DNA of 64,000 nt from Lentzea nigeriaca. GTDB taxonomy: Bacteria > Actinomycetota > Actinomycetes > Mycobacteriales > Pseudonocardiaceae. The DNA is taken from NCBI RefSeq assembly GCF_016907955.1, contig NZ_JAFBCX010000013.1, positions 1-64,000 on the forward strand, read 5' to 3'. How positions within the stretch are numbered: the stretch's first letter is position 1; every line of letters begins with the position of its first letter. Shown here one piece after another: positions 32,464 to 41,409 of this stretch. Made by a program: the position numbers and the translations under genes. Under the pieces are notes generated by a model that was given only the letters and a program-made list of their open reading frames with translations, was not told the DNA's origin and ran no database searches.

Positions 32464-33941
32464 CGGCGCCACACCGCGCTCACCGCGAACGCCACCACCA
32501 GGTTCACCGCGAGCGCGATCACGGCGGCGTAGATCTGCAGGCCGCCCACGAGCACGACCGCCGAGAACCCGCCGGAGGTCACCAGCAGGGTGCCCGTCAG
32601 CATGCCGACGGCCCAGCCGGTGAGCATGCCCGCGGGCGAGAGCCTGCGGGTGAGGGCGCCGAGCACGACCGCGGGGAACGTCTGCAGCACCCACACGCCG
32701 CCCAGCAGCTGCAGGTTGATCGTGTCCTGCGCGGCGAGCAGCAGCACGAAGCCGAGCGCGCCGAACTTCACCAGCAACGACACGAACCGTGCGATCGACG
32801 TCTGCTGCTTCGGAGTCGTGTTCGGGTTGACGTACTCCACGTAGACGTTGCGGGTGAACAACATCGCCGCGGCGACCGACATGATCGACGCCGGCACCAG
32901 CGCTCCGATCGCGAGCGCGCCGAAGACCGCGCCCGCCGCCCAGCCCGGCATGATCTGCGTGATCATCGTCGGTACGGCGAGCTCGGCCCGGCCCTGTGCG
33001 ACGACCACGCCCAGCGCGTGCGCGGCCACACCGAGCAGCGCGAACAGGCCCAGCAGCGCCGTCCACCCCAGCAGTGCCACGGAGTTGCGGCGCAGCACCT
33101 GCTCGCCGCGCGCGGCGAACGCCGCAGTCAGCACGTGCGGGTACATCAGCAACGCCAGCGCCGAGCCGACCGCCAAGGTCACGTAGGCGGTGGACAGCCC
33201 GGGATCGAGGTGGGTGGTGACCACCCCGGCGTCGACACCGGCCGACACGAGGTCCGGCGAGCCGGTCGACCGGCGCTCCGCCGCGGCGAACAGGCGGTCG
33301 GGCGGTCCCAGCAGCACCACGATCACCACGATCGCCGCGAACACCAGCACGCCCTTGAGGAAGCCGATCACGGCCGCCGCGCGCAGCCCGTTGCGGTACG
33401 TCGCCACCGCGAGCACCGCGAACACCACGCCCAGGATCACGTCACCGGTCACGCCCGCCGGGTAGACGCCGAGCACGGTCAGCACCGTGCGGATGCCCAG
33501 CAGCTGCAGGGCCACGTACGGCATCGTGACGAGGATTCCCGTCAACGCCACGGCGAGCGCCAGTCCCGGCGAGTCGTACCGCACCCGCACCACGTCCGCG
33601 ATCGTCACCGCGCCGACGTCACGGGCCTCCCGCCACAGTTTCGGCAGCAGCCAGAACGCCAGCGGATACACGATCACCGTGTACGGCAGCGCGAAGAAGC
33701 CGATCGCACCCTCGGCGTAGACGACGCCGGGCACTGCCACGAACGTGTACGCCGTGTAGATCGTGCCATCGAGTAGGAACCACGTGGTGACGGTGCCGAA
33801 CCGGCGGCCGGCCATCGCCCAGTCGATCGGCGTCGGCAGCACGTCGGCGCGGTAGAACCAGCGGGCGGCCACCGCCACCGCGGAGGTCAGCACGAGGACG
33901 GCCCCGAACGCGAGCAGCGCGGGCACGTCGACTCCGGTCAC
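32460..33941 (-). CDS. Sodium:solute symporter (SSS family)
   Basis: 493 residues with about 13 membrane segments. SSS marks: WAMAGRRFGTVTTWFLLDGTIYTAYTFVAVPG, GLALAVALTGILVTMPYVALQLLGI, and GALAIGALVPASIMSVAAAMLFTRNVY. The solute is not predictable. In many actinomycetes such symporters are preceded in the same operon by a DUF3311 protein; here the DUF3311 gene is divergent. First gene of the symporter-sigma-membrane-protein operon. Confidence 0.9.
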   Translation of the reverse strand: MTGVDVPALLAFGAVLVLTSAVAVAARWFYRADVLPTPIDWAMAGRRFGTVTTWFLLDGTIYTAYTFVAVPGVVYAEGAIGFFALPYTVIVYPLAFWLLPKLWREARDVGAVTIADVVRVRYDSPGLALAVALTGILVTMPYVALQLLGIRTVLTVLGVYPAGVTGDVILGVVFAVLAVATYRNGLRAAAVIGFLKGVLVFAAIVVIVVLLGPPDRLFAAAERRSTGSPDLVSAGVDAGVVTTHLDPGLSTAYVTLAVGSALALLMYPHVLTAAFAARGEQVLRRNSVALLGWTALLGLFALLGVAAHALGVVVAQGRAELAVPTMITQIMPGWAAGAVFGALAIGALVPASIMSVAAAMLFTRNVYVEYVNPNTTPKQQTSIARFVSLLVKFGALGFVLLLAAQDTINLQLLGGVWVLQTFPAVVLGALTRRLSPAGMLTGWAVGMLTGTLLVTSGGFSAVVLVGGLQIYAAVIALAVNLVVAFAVSAVWRR

Positions 33942-34060
33942 GACTCGTCCTCCTCGTCGGGCACCGGCGCAACATACGCGACAAAAAATTTCCGCGTCTG
34001 GTTAAACCGAACGCGTCACCCGCGCAACTCATGGGAAACACTCGACGAGGAGGTGCGACA

Positions 34061-34258
34061 GTGCGGCCGCGAAGTTCCGCATCGACAGTGGTCCTGCTGG
34101 TGTTGCCCTGCATCACCGCGATGGCGGTGCCTCTGTACGCACGGACCGAACCTCGCCTCGTCGGCGTGCCGTTCTTCTACTGGTACCAGTTCGGTTGCCT
34201 CATCGTCACCGTGCTGTGCCTGTCCGTAGCGCTGCGGCTGCACCCGGAGGACAAGTGA
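34061..34258 (+). CDS. DUF3311 small membrane protein
   Basis: 65 residues with two membrane segments (STVVLLVLPCITAMAVPLYA and FFYWYQFGCLIVTVLCLSVAL) and the family's central GVPFFYWYQ. DUF3311 proteins are usually partners of SSS symporters. GTG 34061 has GAGGAGG at 34047-34053; an upstream ATG 34031 lacks one. It is divergent from the symporter, 119 bp away. Confidence 0.82.
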   Translation: MRPRSSASTVVLLVLPCITAMAVPLYARTEPRLVGVPFFYWYQFGCLIVTVLCLSVALRLHPEDK

Positions 34259-34584
34259 CGTTCCGGCTGGACACCTTGGCGCGCAACGAACTCCGGCCGA
34301 ACGAGGTCGTGGTCGTCGACTGGCACGTCACCGGGATGTGCTGCGCCGACTCCGGTGAGTTCTCGGTGCGCGTGATGCGCCGCGCCAAACTGCACCGCGG
34401 CCTCCGGGCAGTCGACGCACTACCTGTGGGCGCCGTCTACGCGCATCCCACCGCCTGGGCGCATCTGGCCGCTCGCGACGTCACGGTGAGCTGCCGTCGC
34501 ATCGGGCCGATCCGCTGGTTCACCACCGACCTGCCACCGGACGCGGGCCTGCGCGCCTGCATGGGCCGCCTACCGCCCGCGTAA
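34255..34584 (+). CDS. Hypothetical protein after DUF3311
   Basis: 109 residues from GTG 34255, which overlaps the DUF3311 stop (GTGA) and has GGAGG at 34246-34250. No family recognised; a CC pair (GMCCADSG) and a further Cys near VSCRR are the only notable residues. Coupling to DUF3311 and position before cstA suggest an operon. Composition and start signal support a real gene. Confidence 0.6.
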   Translation: MTFRLDTLARNELRPNEVVVVDWHVTGMCCADSGEFSVRVMRRAKLHRGLRAVDALPVGAVYAHPTAWAHLAARDVTVSCRRIGPIRWFTTDLPPDAGLRACMGRLPPA

Positions 34585-34670
34585 CCGAAGAACCACCCGC
34601 CCACCGACCGCTCAGCTGGAGCGGCCGGCCGGGTTCGCGCACTCTTTTTCAACGCTGACAAGGAGTTCCA

Positions 34671-36767
34671 TTGAACAAGACCAGGTTGCGATCCGTCCTG
34701 GTGTGGACGGTCGTCGCCGTCGTGGGCGCGGTCGCCTGGGCGGTGCTCGCGCTGTCCAGAGGCGAGAACGTGTCCGCGGTGTGGCTGGTGGCCGCGGCGC
34801 TCGGCTCGTACGCGATCGCCTACCGCTTCTACGCGCGCTTCATCGCCAAGCGCGTGCTGCAGGTGGACGACACCCGAGCCACCCCTGCGGAACGGCTCGA
34901 CGACGGCGTGGACTTCCAGCCCACCGACCGCCGTGTCCTCTTCGGACACCACTTCGCCGCGATCGCGGGCGCCGGTCCGCTGGTCGGCCCGGTGCTGGCC
35001 GCGCAGATGGGCTACCTGCCCGGCACGATCTGGATCATCGTCGGCGTGATCTTCGCCGGCGCGGTGCAGGACATGGTCACGCTGTTCTTCTCGATGCGCC
35101 GCGACGGCAAGAGCCTCGGCCAGATGGCCCGCGACGAGATCGGCCCGATCGGCGGCGCGGCGGCACTCGTCGGCGTCTTCGCGATCATGATCATCCTGCT
35201 GGCGGTGCTGGCGCTGGTCGTGGTGAACGCGCTGGCGAAGTCGCCGTGGGGCACCTTCTCGATCGCGATGACCATCCCGATCGCGCTGTTCATGGGCTTC
35301 TACCTGCGGGTCGTCCGGCCCGGCCGGGTGGTCGAGACGAGCGTCATCGGCGTCGTCCTGCTGATCGCCGCCATCCTGGCCGGCGGCTGGGTGCAGACCT
35401 CCGCCTGGGCCGGATTCTTCACGCTCGAGCCGAAGACGCTCGTGCTGTGGCTGGTCGGCTACGGGTTCGTCGCCAGCGTGCTGCCGGTGTGGATGCTGCT
35501 CGCACCGCGCGACTACCTCTCCACGTTCATGAAGATCGGCACCATCGTGCTGCTCGCTGTCGGTGTCCTGGTCACCGCACCCGTGCTCAAGACCGAGGCG
35601 TTCACGGCCTTCGCGTTCAGCGGCACCGGCCCGGTGTTCACCGGGTCGCTGTTCCCGTTCGTGTTCATCACGATCGCCTGCGGTGCCCTGTCCGGTTTCC
35701 ACTCGCTGATCGCGTCGGGCACCACCCCGAAGCTGATCCAGAAGGAGTCCCAGGTCCGCCTGATCGGCTACGGCGCGATGCTCGCCGAGTCGTTCGTCGC
35801 CATCATGGCGCTCATCGCCGCGTGCATGCTCGACCCCGGCATCTACTTCGCGATGAACTCCCCCGCCGGCGTCGTCGGCACGACCGTACAGACGGCATCG
35901 GAGGCCGTCGGCAACCTCGGCTTCACCATCACCCCGGCCGAGTTGCAGGCCGCCGCGGCCGCCGTGCAGGAGGGCACTCTCGTCGCCCGCACCGGTGGCG
36001 CACCCACGTTCGCCGTCGGCATGTCCGAGATCTTCTCCGGGTTCCTCGGCGGCGCCGAGATGAAGGCGTTCTGGTACCACTTCGCGATCATGTTCGAGGC
36101 GCTGTTCATCCTCACCACGGTGGACGCGGGCACGAGGGTCGGCCGGTTCATGCTGCAGGACGGCCTCGGCAACGTGTGGAAGCCGTTCGCACGGGTGTCC
36201 TGGCGGCCGGGGCTCTGGATCTGCAGCGCCGCCGTGGTGCTCGCGTGGGGCTACTTCCTCTACGCCGGTGTGAGCAACCCGCTGGGCGGCATCAACCAGC
36301 TGTTCCCGTTGTTCGGCATCGCGAACCAGCTCCTCGCGGCCATCGCGCTGACCGTGTGCACCACGCTGCTGATCAAGAGCGGCCGGGTGAAGTGGGCCTG
36401 GGTCACCGGAGTCCCGCTGGCGTGGGACGTGGCGGTGACGCTGACGGCCAGCTGGCAGAAGGTGTTCAGCTCCGACCCGAAGCTCGGCTTCTTCGCGCAG
36501 CGGGAGCGTTACGCCGACGCGCTCGCCCAGGGCAAGCTCCTCGCCCCGGCCAAGAACACCGACCAGATGCAGGCGATCATCACCAACTCCACAGTGGACG
36601 GCGTGCTGGCCGCCGTGTTCGCGCTGCTGGTGATCATCGTCATCCTCGACGCCGTGCGGGTGTGGCGAACGGCTCTGCTCGGCCCAACTCCCCCGACCAC
36701 CGAGACACCGTACGTCGCCTCGACTCTGCCCGAGCCACCCAAGCTCACGGACCTCGTCGCGCGGTGA
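34671..36767 (+). CDS. cstA: Carbon starvation protein CstA (pyruvate/peptide transporter family)
   Basis: 698 residues with about 16-18 membrane segments. CstA marks: YRFYARFIAKRVLQVDDTRATPAERLDDGVDFQPTDRRVLFGHHFAAIAGAGPLVGPVLAAQMGYLPG (in part), FAGAVQDMVTLFFSMRRDGKSLG, and HSLIASGTTPKLIQ. Family members take up pyruvate or peptides under carbon limitation. TTG 34671 has AAGGAG at 34660-34665. A small hairpin (34608-34624) and a T5 run (34645-34649) in the 86-bp gap upstream could be an attenuator. Transcription ends at a large hairpin shared with the convergent DUF1996 gene. Confidence 0.93.
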   Translation: MNKTRLRSVLVWTVVAVVGAVAWAVLALSRGENVSAVWLVAAALGSYAIAYRFYARFIAKRVLQVDDTRATPAERLDDGVDFQPTDRRVLFGHHFAAIAGAGPLVGPVLAAQMGYLPGTIWIIVGVIFAGAVQDMVTLFFSMRRDGKSLGQMARDEIGPIGGAAALVGVFAIMIILLAVLALVVVNALAKSPWGTFSIAMTIPIALFMGFYLRVVRPGRVVETSVIGVVLLIAAILAGGWVQTSAWAGFFTLEPKTLVLWLVGYGFVASVLPVWMLLAPRDYLSTFMKIGTIVLLAVGVLVTAPVLKTEAFTAFAFSGTGPVFTGSLFPFVFITIACGALSGFHSLIASGTTPKLIQKESQVRLIGYGAMLAESFVAIMALIAACMLDPGIYFAMNSPAGVVGTTVQTASEAVGNLGFTITPAELQAAAAAVQEGTLVARTGGAPTFAVGMSEIFSGFLGGAEMKAFWYHFAIMFEALFILTTVDAGTRVGRFMLQDGLGNVWKPFARVSWRPGLWICSAAVVLAWGYFLYAGVSNPLGGINQLFPLFGIANQLLAAIALTVCTTLLIKSGRVKWAWVTGVPLAWDVAVTLTASWQKVFSSDPKLGFFAQRERYADALAQGKLLAPAKNTDQMQAIITNSTVDGVLAAVFALLVIIVILDAVRVWRTALLGPTPPTTETPYVASTLPEPPKLTDLVAR

Positions 36768-36768
36768 G

Positions 36769-36818
36769 CGATGAAGGCTCCTTCATCCACCGTCACGTGG
36801 ATGAAGGCGCCTTCATCG
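36769..36818. terminator. Nested palindromic hairpin between convergent genes
   Basis: Arms of 21 bases (36770-36790 and 36797-36817, 20 of 21 paired) enclose the loop CGTCAC. Each arm is itself a palindrome: GATGAAGGCTCCTTCATC (36770-36787) and GATGAAGGCGCCTTCATC (36800-36817). It lies two bases after the cstA stop and 13 before the DUF1996 stop, so it probably ends transcription in both directions. Confidence 0.75.
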
Positions 36819-36830
36819 TCTAAACGACGG

Positions 36831-38681
36831 TCAGGAGCACTTGCGCCCGTCGTTCACACACTTCACGATCTGCCCCATCGTCTCCTCGGAGTTGACGTTG
36901 GCGTAGTCGTTGTGGTCGGAGAACGGGTTGTGGTTCTCCTCGGGGAACGCGTCGAGCTGGTACTGGCCCTTCTCCTGGACGTCCTTCGGGATGTCGTAGG
37001 AGATGCTGATCCGCAGCTGCGGGATCGCCTTGAAGCCCTTCGGGCACGCGCCGGTCTTCTGGTCGGCGAACCGCACGTGGTCGCGGTGGTTGGCACTGTC
37101 GGTGTTCTTGCCGTCCCAGCACCCGGCGAAGTTGTGCACGCGCGTGACCTTGCTGCCGTTCGGGCAGATCACGTACTTGTCCGACAGCCGGTCCTCGAAC
37201 CCGCTGCACGTCCACGTGGCGCGGGCGTTGGCGGGGCCGCGGCTGGTCGGCTTCGCGTCACCGACGATCATCTTGAGGAACTTCGGCATGGCCGTGACCT
37301 TGCTGGTCGCGTTGCCGCGGTACTCGATCTTCACCTGGGCCGGGCGGACGATCTTGCCGTTGTTGCCGACGAGCTCCAGGTTCGGACCGGACGGAACCGC
37401 GAGGCCCGCGTTGCCGCCGTTGTTGTTGCCCCCGTTGTTGTTACCGCCACCGTTGTTGTTCCCGTTGTTGCCGCCGTTGCCGCCGTTGTCGGTGCTGAGC
37501 TTGCACGGCGCCAGGCGCTCCAGACCCTGCGGCTTCTGGGCGTTGCGGCCGATCGCGATGGCCATCCGGTCGATCGTGGCGACCCGCTTGTCCTTCAACG
37601 GCCCGAGAATGGCGTTGTTGATGAAGTTCGGGCCACCCTGTCCCTTGGTGGTGACGATCCGCTGGTTCGCCTCCGCGATCTGCTTGTCCAGCAACGCGAG
37701 GTTGCGGTCCACCTCGGCGATCGCCTGGTCCGGCACGGCACCCAGCGCGCCGCGCACCGAAGGACACTTGACGGTCGGCGTGGCGTCGTCACCGGAGCCG
37801 CCGGGCTGGCCGGCGAGCTTCTGCGGAGCCTGTCCGTGACCGGCGTGCTCGTCCGAGCCGCCGTGCTGGCCGCTGAACTTGCGCGGGGCCTGACCCTTGT
37901 CACCGTGTCCCGCGCCGAAGAACAGCTCGCACTCGGCGAGCGAGGTCAGGTTCGGCTTGGGCGCGCTGCGGCCGATCGCGATCGCGATGCGGTCCAGAGT
38001 GGCCACTCGCTTGTCGCGCAACGGACCGAGGATCGCGTTGTTGACGAAGTTCGGGTCGCCGGGGTTCTCGTTGCGCGCAGCCCGATCATTGGCCTCCTTG
38101 ACCTGCTTGTCCAGCAGCTCGAGGTTCCGGTCGACCTCCTCCTTCGCCCGCTCCGGCACCGCGGGCAGCCGGTCGGAGACCGACGGGCAGGCGATGTGCG
38201 GCGGGCCTGCCTCCTTCACCTTGTCCGGGCTGGAGCCGGACGAGTTCTGGTTGGCCTTCGGGTTGATCCGCACGACCGGCCAGAAGTAGGACGACTTGTC
38301 ACCGTTCTTGCAGGTGGTGTCCGAGTCAGCCAGGCTGTCGTCCGTCGATTCGGCGCTGATCGACAGGTTGCCCACGAAGTCGTGGACGTGCTGGGCTCCG
38401 TGGGGCAGACCAGGCTGAGCGACCGGGTTGTCGGCGCTGAACTTGCCGTTCTCGTTCGTGCCGCAGTCGACCGTGAACACTCCGCCGGCGCCGTTCTGCT
38501 GCACCTTCGGCTCGACGACGTTCTTGCCGACCTGCTCAATGCGCACGAACGCGCTGACTGGCGCCGGCTCGCCGTCCTTGGCAGCCAGTGCCACGGTGGC
38601 GGTGCCGGCGGCCACCACGGCCACCGCCGACAACGAGGCGATCAGGCGGAACTTCCGCCTGTCGGCTTCCCGGTGTGTCAT
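36831..38681 (-). CDS. Secreted DUF1996 protein split by two tandem inserted modules
   Basis: 616 residues with signal peptide (residues 10-34). DUF1996 is recognised in two pieces: residues 40-140 (HGAQHVHDFVG, SYFWPVV) and 430-616 (NLELVGNNGKIVRP, VTRVHNFAGCWDG, NHRDHVRFA, RISISYDIP). Between them stand two copies of an 87-residue Cys-bounded helical module: 165-251 and 306-393, about 63% identical, each with CPSV, EVDRNL.LLDKQ..EAN, NNAILGPL.DKRVAT.DR.AIAIGR and a closing Cys. Gly/His-rich and Asn/Gly-rich linkers separate them. DUF1996 occurs in secreted proteins of fungi and actinomycetes; the function is not established. RBS GAGGAGG precedes ATG 38681. Promoter not evident. Confidence 0.85.
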   Translation of the reverse strand: MTHREADRRKFRLIASLSAVAVVAAGTATVALAAKDGEPAPVSAFVRIEQVGKNVVEPKVQQNGAGGVFTVDCGTNENGKFSADNPVAQPGLPHGAQHVHDFVGNLSISAESTDDSLADSDTTCKNGDKSSYFWPVVRINPKANQNSSGSSPDKVKEAGPPHIACPSVSDRLPAVPERAKEEVDRNLELLDKQVKEANDRAARNENPGDPNFVNNAILGPLRDKRVATLDRIAIAIGRSAPKPNLTSLAECELFFGAGHGDKGQAPRKFSGQHGGSDEHAGHGQAPQKLAGQPGGSGDDATPTVKCPSVRGALGAVPDQAIAEVDRNLALLDKQIAEANQRIVTTKGQGGPNFINNAILGPLKDKRVATIDRMAIAIGRNAQKPQGLERLAPCKLSTDNGGNGGNNGNNNGGGNNNGGNNNGGNAGLAVPSGPNLELVGNNGKIVRPAQVKIEYRGNATSKVTAMPKFLKMIVGDAKPTSRGPANARATWTCSGFEDRLSDKYVICPNGSKVTRVHNFAGCWDGKNTDSANHRDHVRFADQKTGACPKGFKAIPQLRISISYDIPKDVQEKGQYQLDAFPEENHNPFSDHNDYANVNSEETMGQIVKCVNDGRKCS

Positions 38682-38775
38682 TCGTCCTCCTCGCTCATGC
38701 CGTGCATGATCGGGAATACGTGCACCGCCGCCTTTCGGCTCAACTGTGATTTCCGCGTCACAAGTCGTTAAGAAC

Positions 38776-39744
38776 TCAAGCCTCGTTCGGGTAGAAAGCG
38801 CTTTCCGTTTCCGGCGTGCCGACCATCACCCGAACCGCACCGGGAGGTAACGCGACGTGACTGTCCACGCTCTCACCGACCAGCAGCTCGCTCCCGGTGG
38901 CGGGGACCAGCTCCGTCCACGGGCCGTGGTTGATCGCGAACAGGTGCCGCCCCCGCTCCACGACCTCGACGTCACGCGGCAGATCGCGCGACGAGATCCC
39001 GGCCTCCGCACCCGCCGCCAGCAGCACGGCGTCGAGCCCGTCCTCCCCCAGGCAGGCCGACACGTGCCAGGCGCTGCCCTGCCCGACCGCATGTCTGGTA
39101 ACAGTGGGCAATCCGGCAGCCGGTCCATCCACAGAGGACCAAATGGCCGCCGCACCCCGCATGGTCACGACCTCGGACCACTCGGCGCCCGTCAGCCCGT
39201 TGCCCAGCCGCACCCTCTCGCCCGCGCGGAGTGGCGTGAACTCCTCCACCGTCAGACCCAGCACCTCGCGCAACGCTCCGGGGTGCGGTCCGTCGTGGAC
39301 GGTGTGGTGCTCGTCGACTATCCCTGAGAAACACGACACGACCAGGACGCCGCCCTTCTCGGGGTAGCGGTGCAGGTTGACCGACGCGGCGTCCGTCATC
39401 GAGTACAACGCGGGCACCACGACGAGCGGGTAGCCGGACAGATCCGCCTCCGGGTGGGCGAAGTCGGCGGTGAGGTGCTGGTCGTAGGTGGCGGTGTGCC
39501 AGGCTTCCGCTCGCTCGCGGGCGTCGAGGCCGGTGCCCCGCTGCGCCCACCACGACTGCCAGTCCCACAGCAGCGCGACGTCCGCCACGACGCGGCGGCC
39601 GCGCAGTGGAGCGAGCACGCCGAGATCCTGGCCGAGTCGCACGACCTCCTGCCAGGCTCGGCTCTCCGTGCCGACGTGCGGGAGCATCGCCGAGTGGAAC
39701 TTCTCCGTACCGAAACGGGAAGCCCGCCACCGCAGCAACGACAC
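38776..39744 (-). pseudogene. GH42 beta-galactosidase, 5'-truncated relic
   Basis: The open frame keeps the last strand of the GH42 barrel (LLRWRASRFGTEKFHSAMLPHVG), the trimerisation domain (VVADVALLWDWQSWWAQRG, YPLVVVPALYSM, GGVLVVSCFSGIVDEH) and the C-terminal sandwich. The whole catalytic barrel, with both catalytic Glu residues (about 370 residues), is missing; upstream of about 39744 the frame is unrelated. A product from some internal start could not be active. The break faces the DUF222/HNH cassette. The former enzyme probably removed galactose from RG-I side chains. Confidence 0.85.
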
Positions 39745-39820
39745 CAAACTCTCCCCATTGATCACCACCGATGTGCAGGGAGTCGTGAGGTCGCGACCAT
39801 GACGGACAAAGCGCCACGTC

Positions 39821-39850
39821 TCCCGTGGCACTGTGTCCCGTGGCACTGTG
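39821..39850. repeat. 15-bp perfect tandem duplication
   Basis: TCCCGTGGCACTGTG occurs twice head to tail (39821-39835, 39836-39850), and TCCCG begins a third copy. Confidence 0.9.
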
Positions 39851-40054
39851 TCCCGCGTCTGCAGGGTGGGCCCAACGTGAGCCTCGCCGCCGGGGAGGCG
39901 GTCGACACGACCACCGGCACACCCTCCCTGACCTGGGTTTCGCGGCTTCGCCGACCCGGTACATGCCCTCCTTCGTCGGGCGTGTACCGGACCGAGTTCT
40001 GTGGCCGGGTTGCGCAGGTGGTTGCGGGGCGTGGCCGGGCGGCGTGCGACGGGC

Positions 40055-40250
40055 GCCGGTTGCGTAGGTGGTCGCTAGGGCGCGGGTTGCGTTTGTAGAG
40101 ATGTCCCTTGGGATTGTTGGCTGCCGGTCGTGAAGGTGGTCGCCACCGGGCGGGAGATGTCCCGTGCGAGATCTGGGTTGTTCGGCTGCCGGTTGTGTGA
40201 GGGGTCGCCGAAGCGCGGGTTGCGATCCGAAGGATGTCTCGTGGGGAGCG
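40055..40250. repeat. Degenerate tandem repeat, about 66 bp, three copies
   Basis: Copies begin at 40055, 40123 and 40188. Each starts GCCGGTYGYG, continues AGGTGGTCGC or close variants, and has a GATGTCYCKTGSG element near its end. The leading part also resembles the proposed cassette ends. Confidence 0.6.
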
Positions 40251-40278
40251 CAACCCGGTGCCGGGCGGTGGGCGTGGT

Positions 40279-41409
40279 TCAGAACGGTGGTGGGTCGTCG
40301 AAGACCGGTTCCGGTTCGCGGCGGTAGGTCTTCCCCGCCGGGCTGCGGAACTGGAACGTGCCCGGCGTGGGCTGGACGACCTGCCAGGCGGTGCGGTGTT
40401 TGACCCGGTGGTGATGCCTACAGAACGGGCCCAGGTTCTCCTGCGAGGTCGGGCCCAGCGGGAACGGCACCGTGTGATCGAGCTCGGACTGGTGCGCGGG
40501 CCGCATGCAGCCGGGGAACCGGCAGGTCCGATCCCGCACCCACACGAACCGCCGCAACCGCGCCGGTGGCCGGTAGGTGCTGGTGCCGAACTCCAAAGCC
40601 TCCCCGGTGACCGGGTCGGTCAGCAGCCGCCGCCAGGTCGCGTCCCCAGCCAGCTCCCGCGCCAGATCGGCGGTGATCGGGCCATACCCGGCGAGTTCGC
40701 CGGGCTGCTCGGACAGGCCCATCAGGGTGGCGGCGGACACGGTCACGTACATCTCGACCTTCACCGCGCTGGTCCTGTCCGGCGTGGCCAGCAGCAGGTC
40801 GGCCACCACGTCGGCGCGAATCTGGTCCAGGGTGCGGGGGTCGTCGGGGTGCTGCAGGCCGCGGGCGATCGTGTCGACCCGGTCGTAGCACGCCGCGGCC
40901 TTGTCCAGCGGCAGATACGCCCACAACCGGGCCATCTGGTCGGGAAGCGGATCGACCCCGGTGCAGCGCTGGGATTTGCGCGTCTCCGCCCGGTCCCGGT
41001 GCCCGTCGGGGTCGACGCGCATCACCACCCGGCTCGCCAGCCGCCGCACCTGCGCACCGGTCTTGCCGTCGGCCTTGGCCAGCACACTCTCCTCGACCTG
41101 CGCCGCCAGGTCCGCCGACAACGGCATCGTGGTGTCGTAGAGGACGCGGGCCTTGTACAGGTCGATCTCCCCCTTCTCCAGGGCGTCCAGCGTGCGCGGC
41201 AGCTTGGACGCCAGGTCCAGCGCCAGCGCGATCTGGTTGGCCGTCCAGGCGGAGGTCCAGTGCATCGCGGCGGCGATCTCGGCGTCGAAGAACTCCTCAC
41301 CCTCACACGCGAGCGCGTACTCGGCGAGGATCCGCAGACCCTGCGCCTGATGATAGGCGACCTGTTTCTCGTGATAGGCGAGAGCATCGAGAACCTCGAC
41401 GACATCCAT
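40279..41409 (-). CDS. DUF222 / HNH endonuclease-domain protein (13E12 repeat family)
   Basis: 376 residues. The N-terminal 280 residues are DUF222 (FDAEIAAAMHWTSAWTANQIALALDLASKLPRTLDAL in part, GEIDLYKARVL, LADGKTGAQVRRLASR-like region). The C-terminus is an HNH nuclease: RDRTCRFPGCMRPAHQSELDHTVPFPLGPTSQENLGPFCRHHHRVKH, with the Cys pairs and the H..N..H residues in place. This is the protein class of mycobacterial REP13E12 repeats, whose mobility mechanism is poorly known. ATG 41409 with GGGGG upstream is preferred to TTG 41433. Confidence 0.9.
   Translation of the reverse strand: MDVVEVLDALAYHEKQVAYHQAQGLRILAEYALACEGEEFFDAEIAAAMHWTSAWTANQIALALDLASKLPRTLDALEKGEIDLYKARVLYDTTMPLSADLAAQVEESVLAKADGKTGAQVRRLASRVVMRVDPDGHRDRAETRKSQRCTGVDPLPDQMARLWAYLPLDKAAACYDRVDTIARGLQHPDDPRTLDQIRADVVADLLLATPDRTSAVKVEMYVTVSAATLMGLSEQPGELAGYGPITADLARELAGDATWRRLLTDPVTGEALEFGTSTYRPPARLRRFVWVRDRTCRFPGCMRPAHQSELDHTVPFPLGPTSQENLGPFCRHHHRVKHRTAWQVVQPTPGTFQFRSPAGKTYRREPEPVFDDPPPF

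Larger units (their letters stand above)
39745..40278. other. Non-coding stretch with tandem repeats between GH42 relic and HNH gene
   Basis: No gene is supported. It contains a perfect 15-bp tandem duplication (39821-39850), a proposed left end of the HNH cassette (40006-40034) and three degenerate repeats of about 66 bp (40055-40250). Confidence 0.55.

Noticed and set aside
34437..36080. 547-codon minus-strand open frame opposite cstA
   Set aside because: Composition of a shadow frame; cstA is unambiguous.
38794..38805. Perfect palindrome GAAAGCGCTTTC
   Set aside because: It lies inside the coding frame at the very end of the GH42 relic, far from any start codon; chance is likely.
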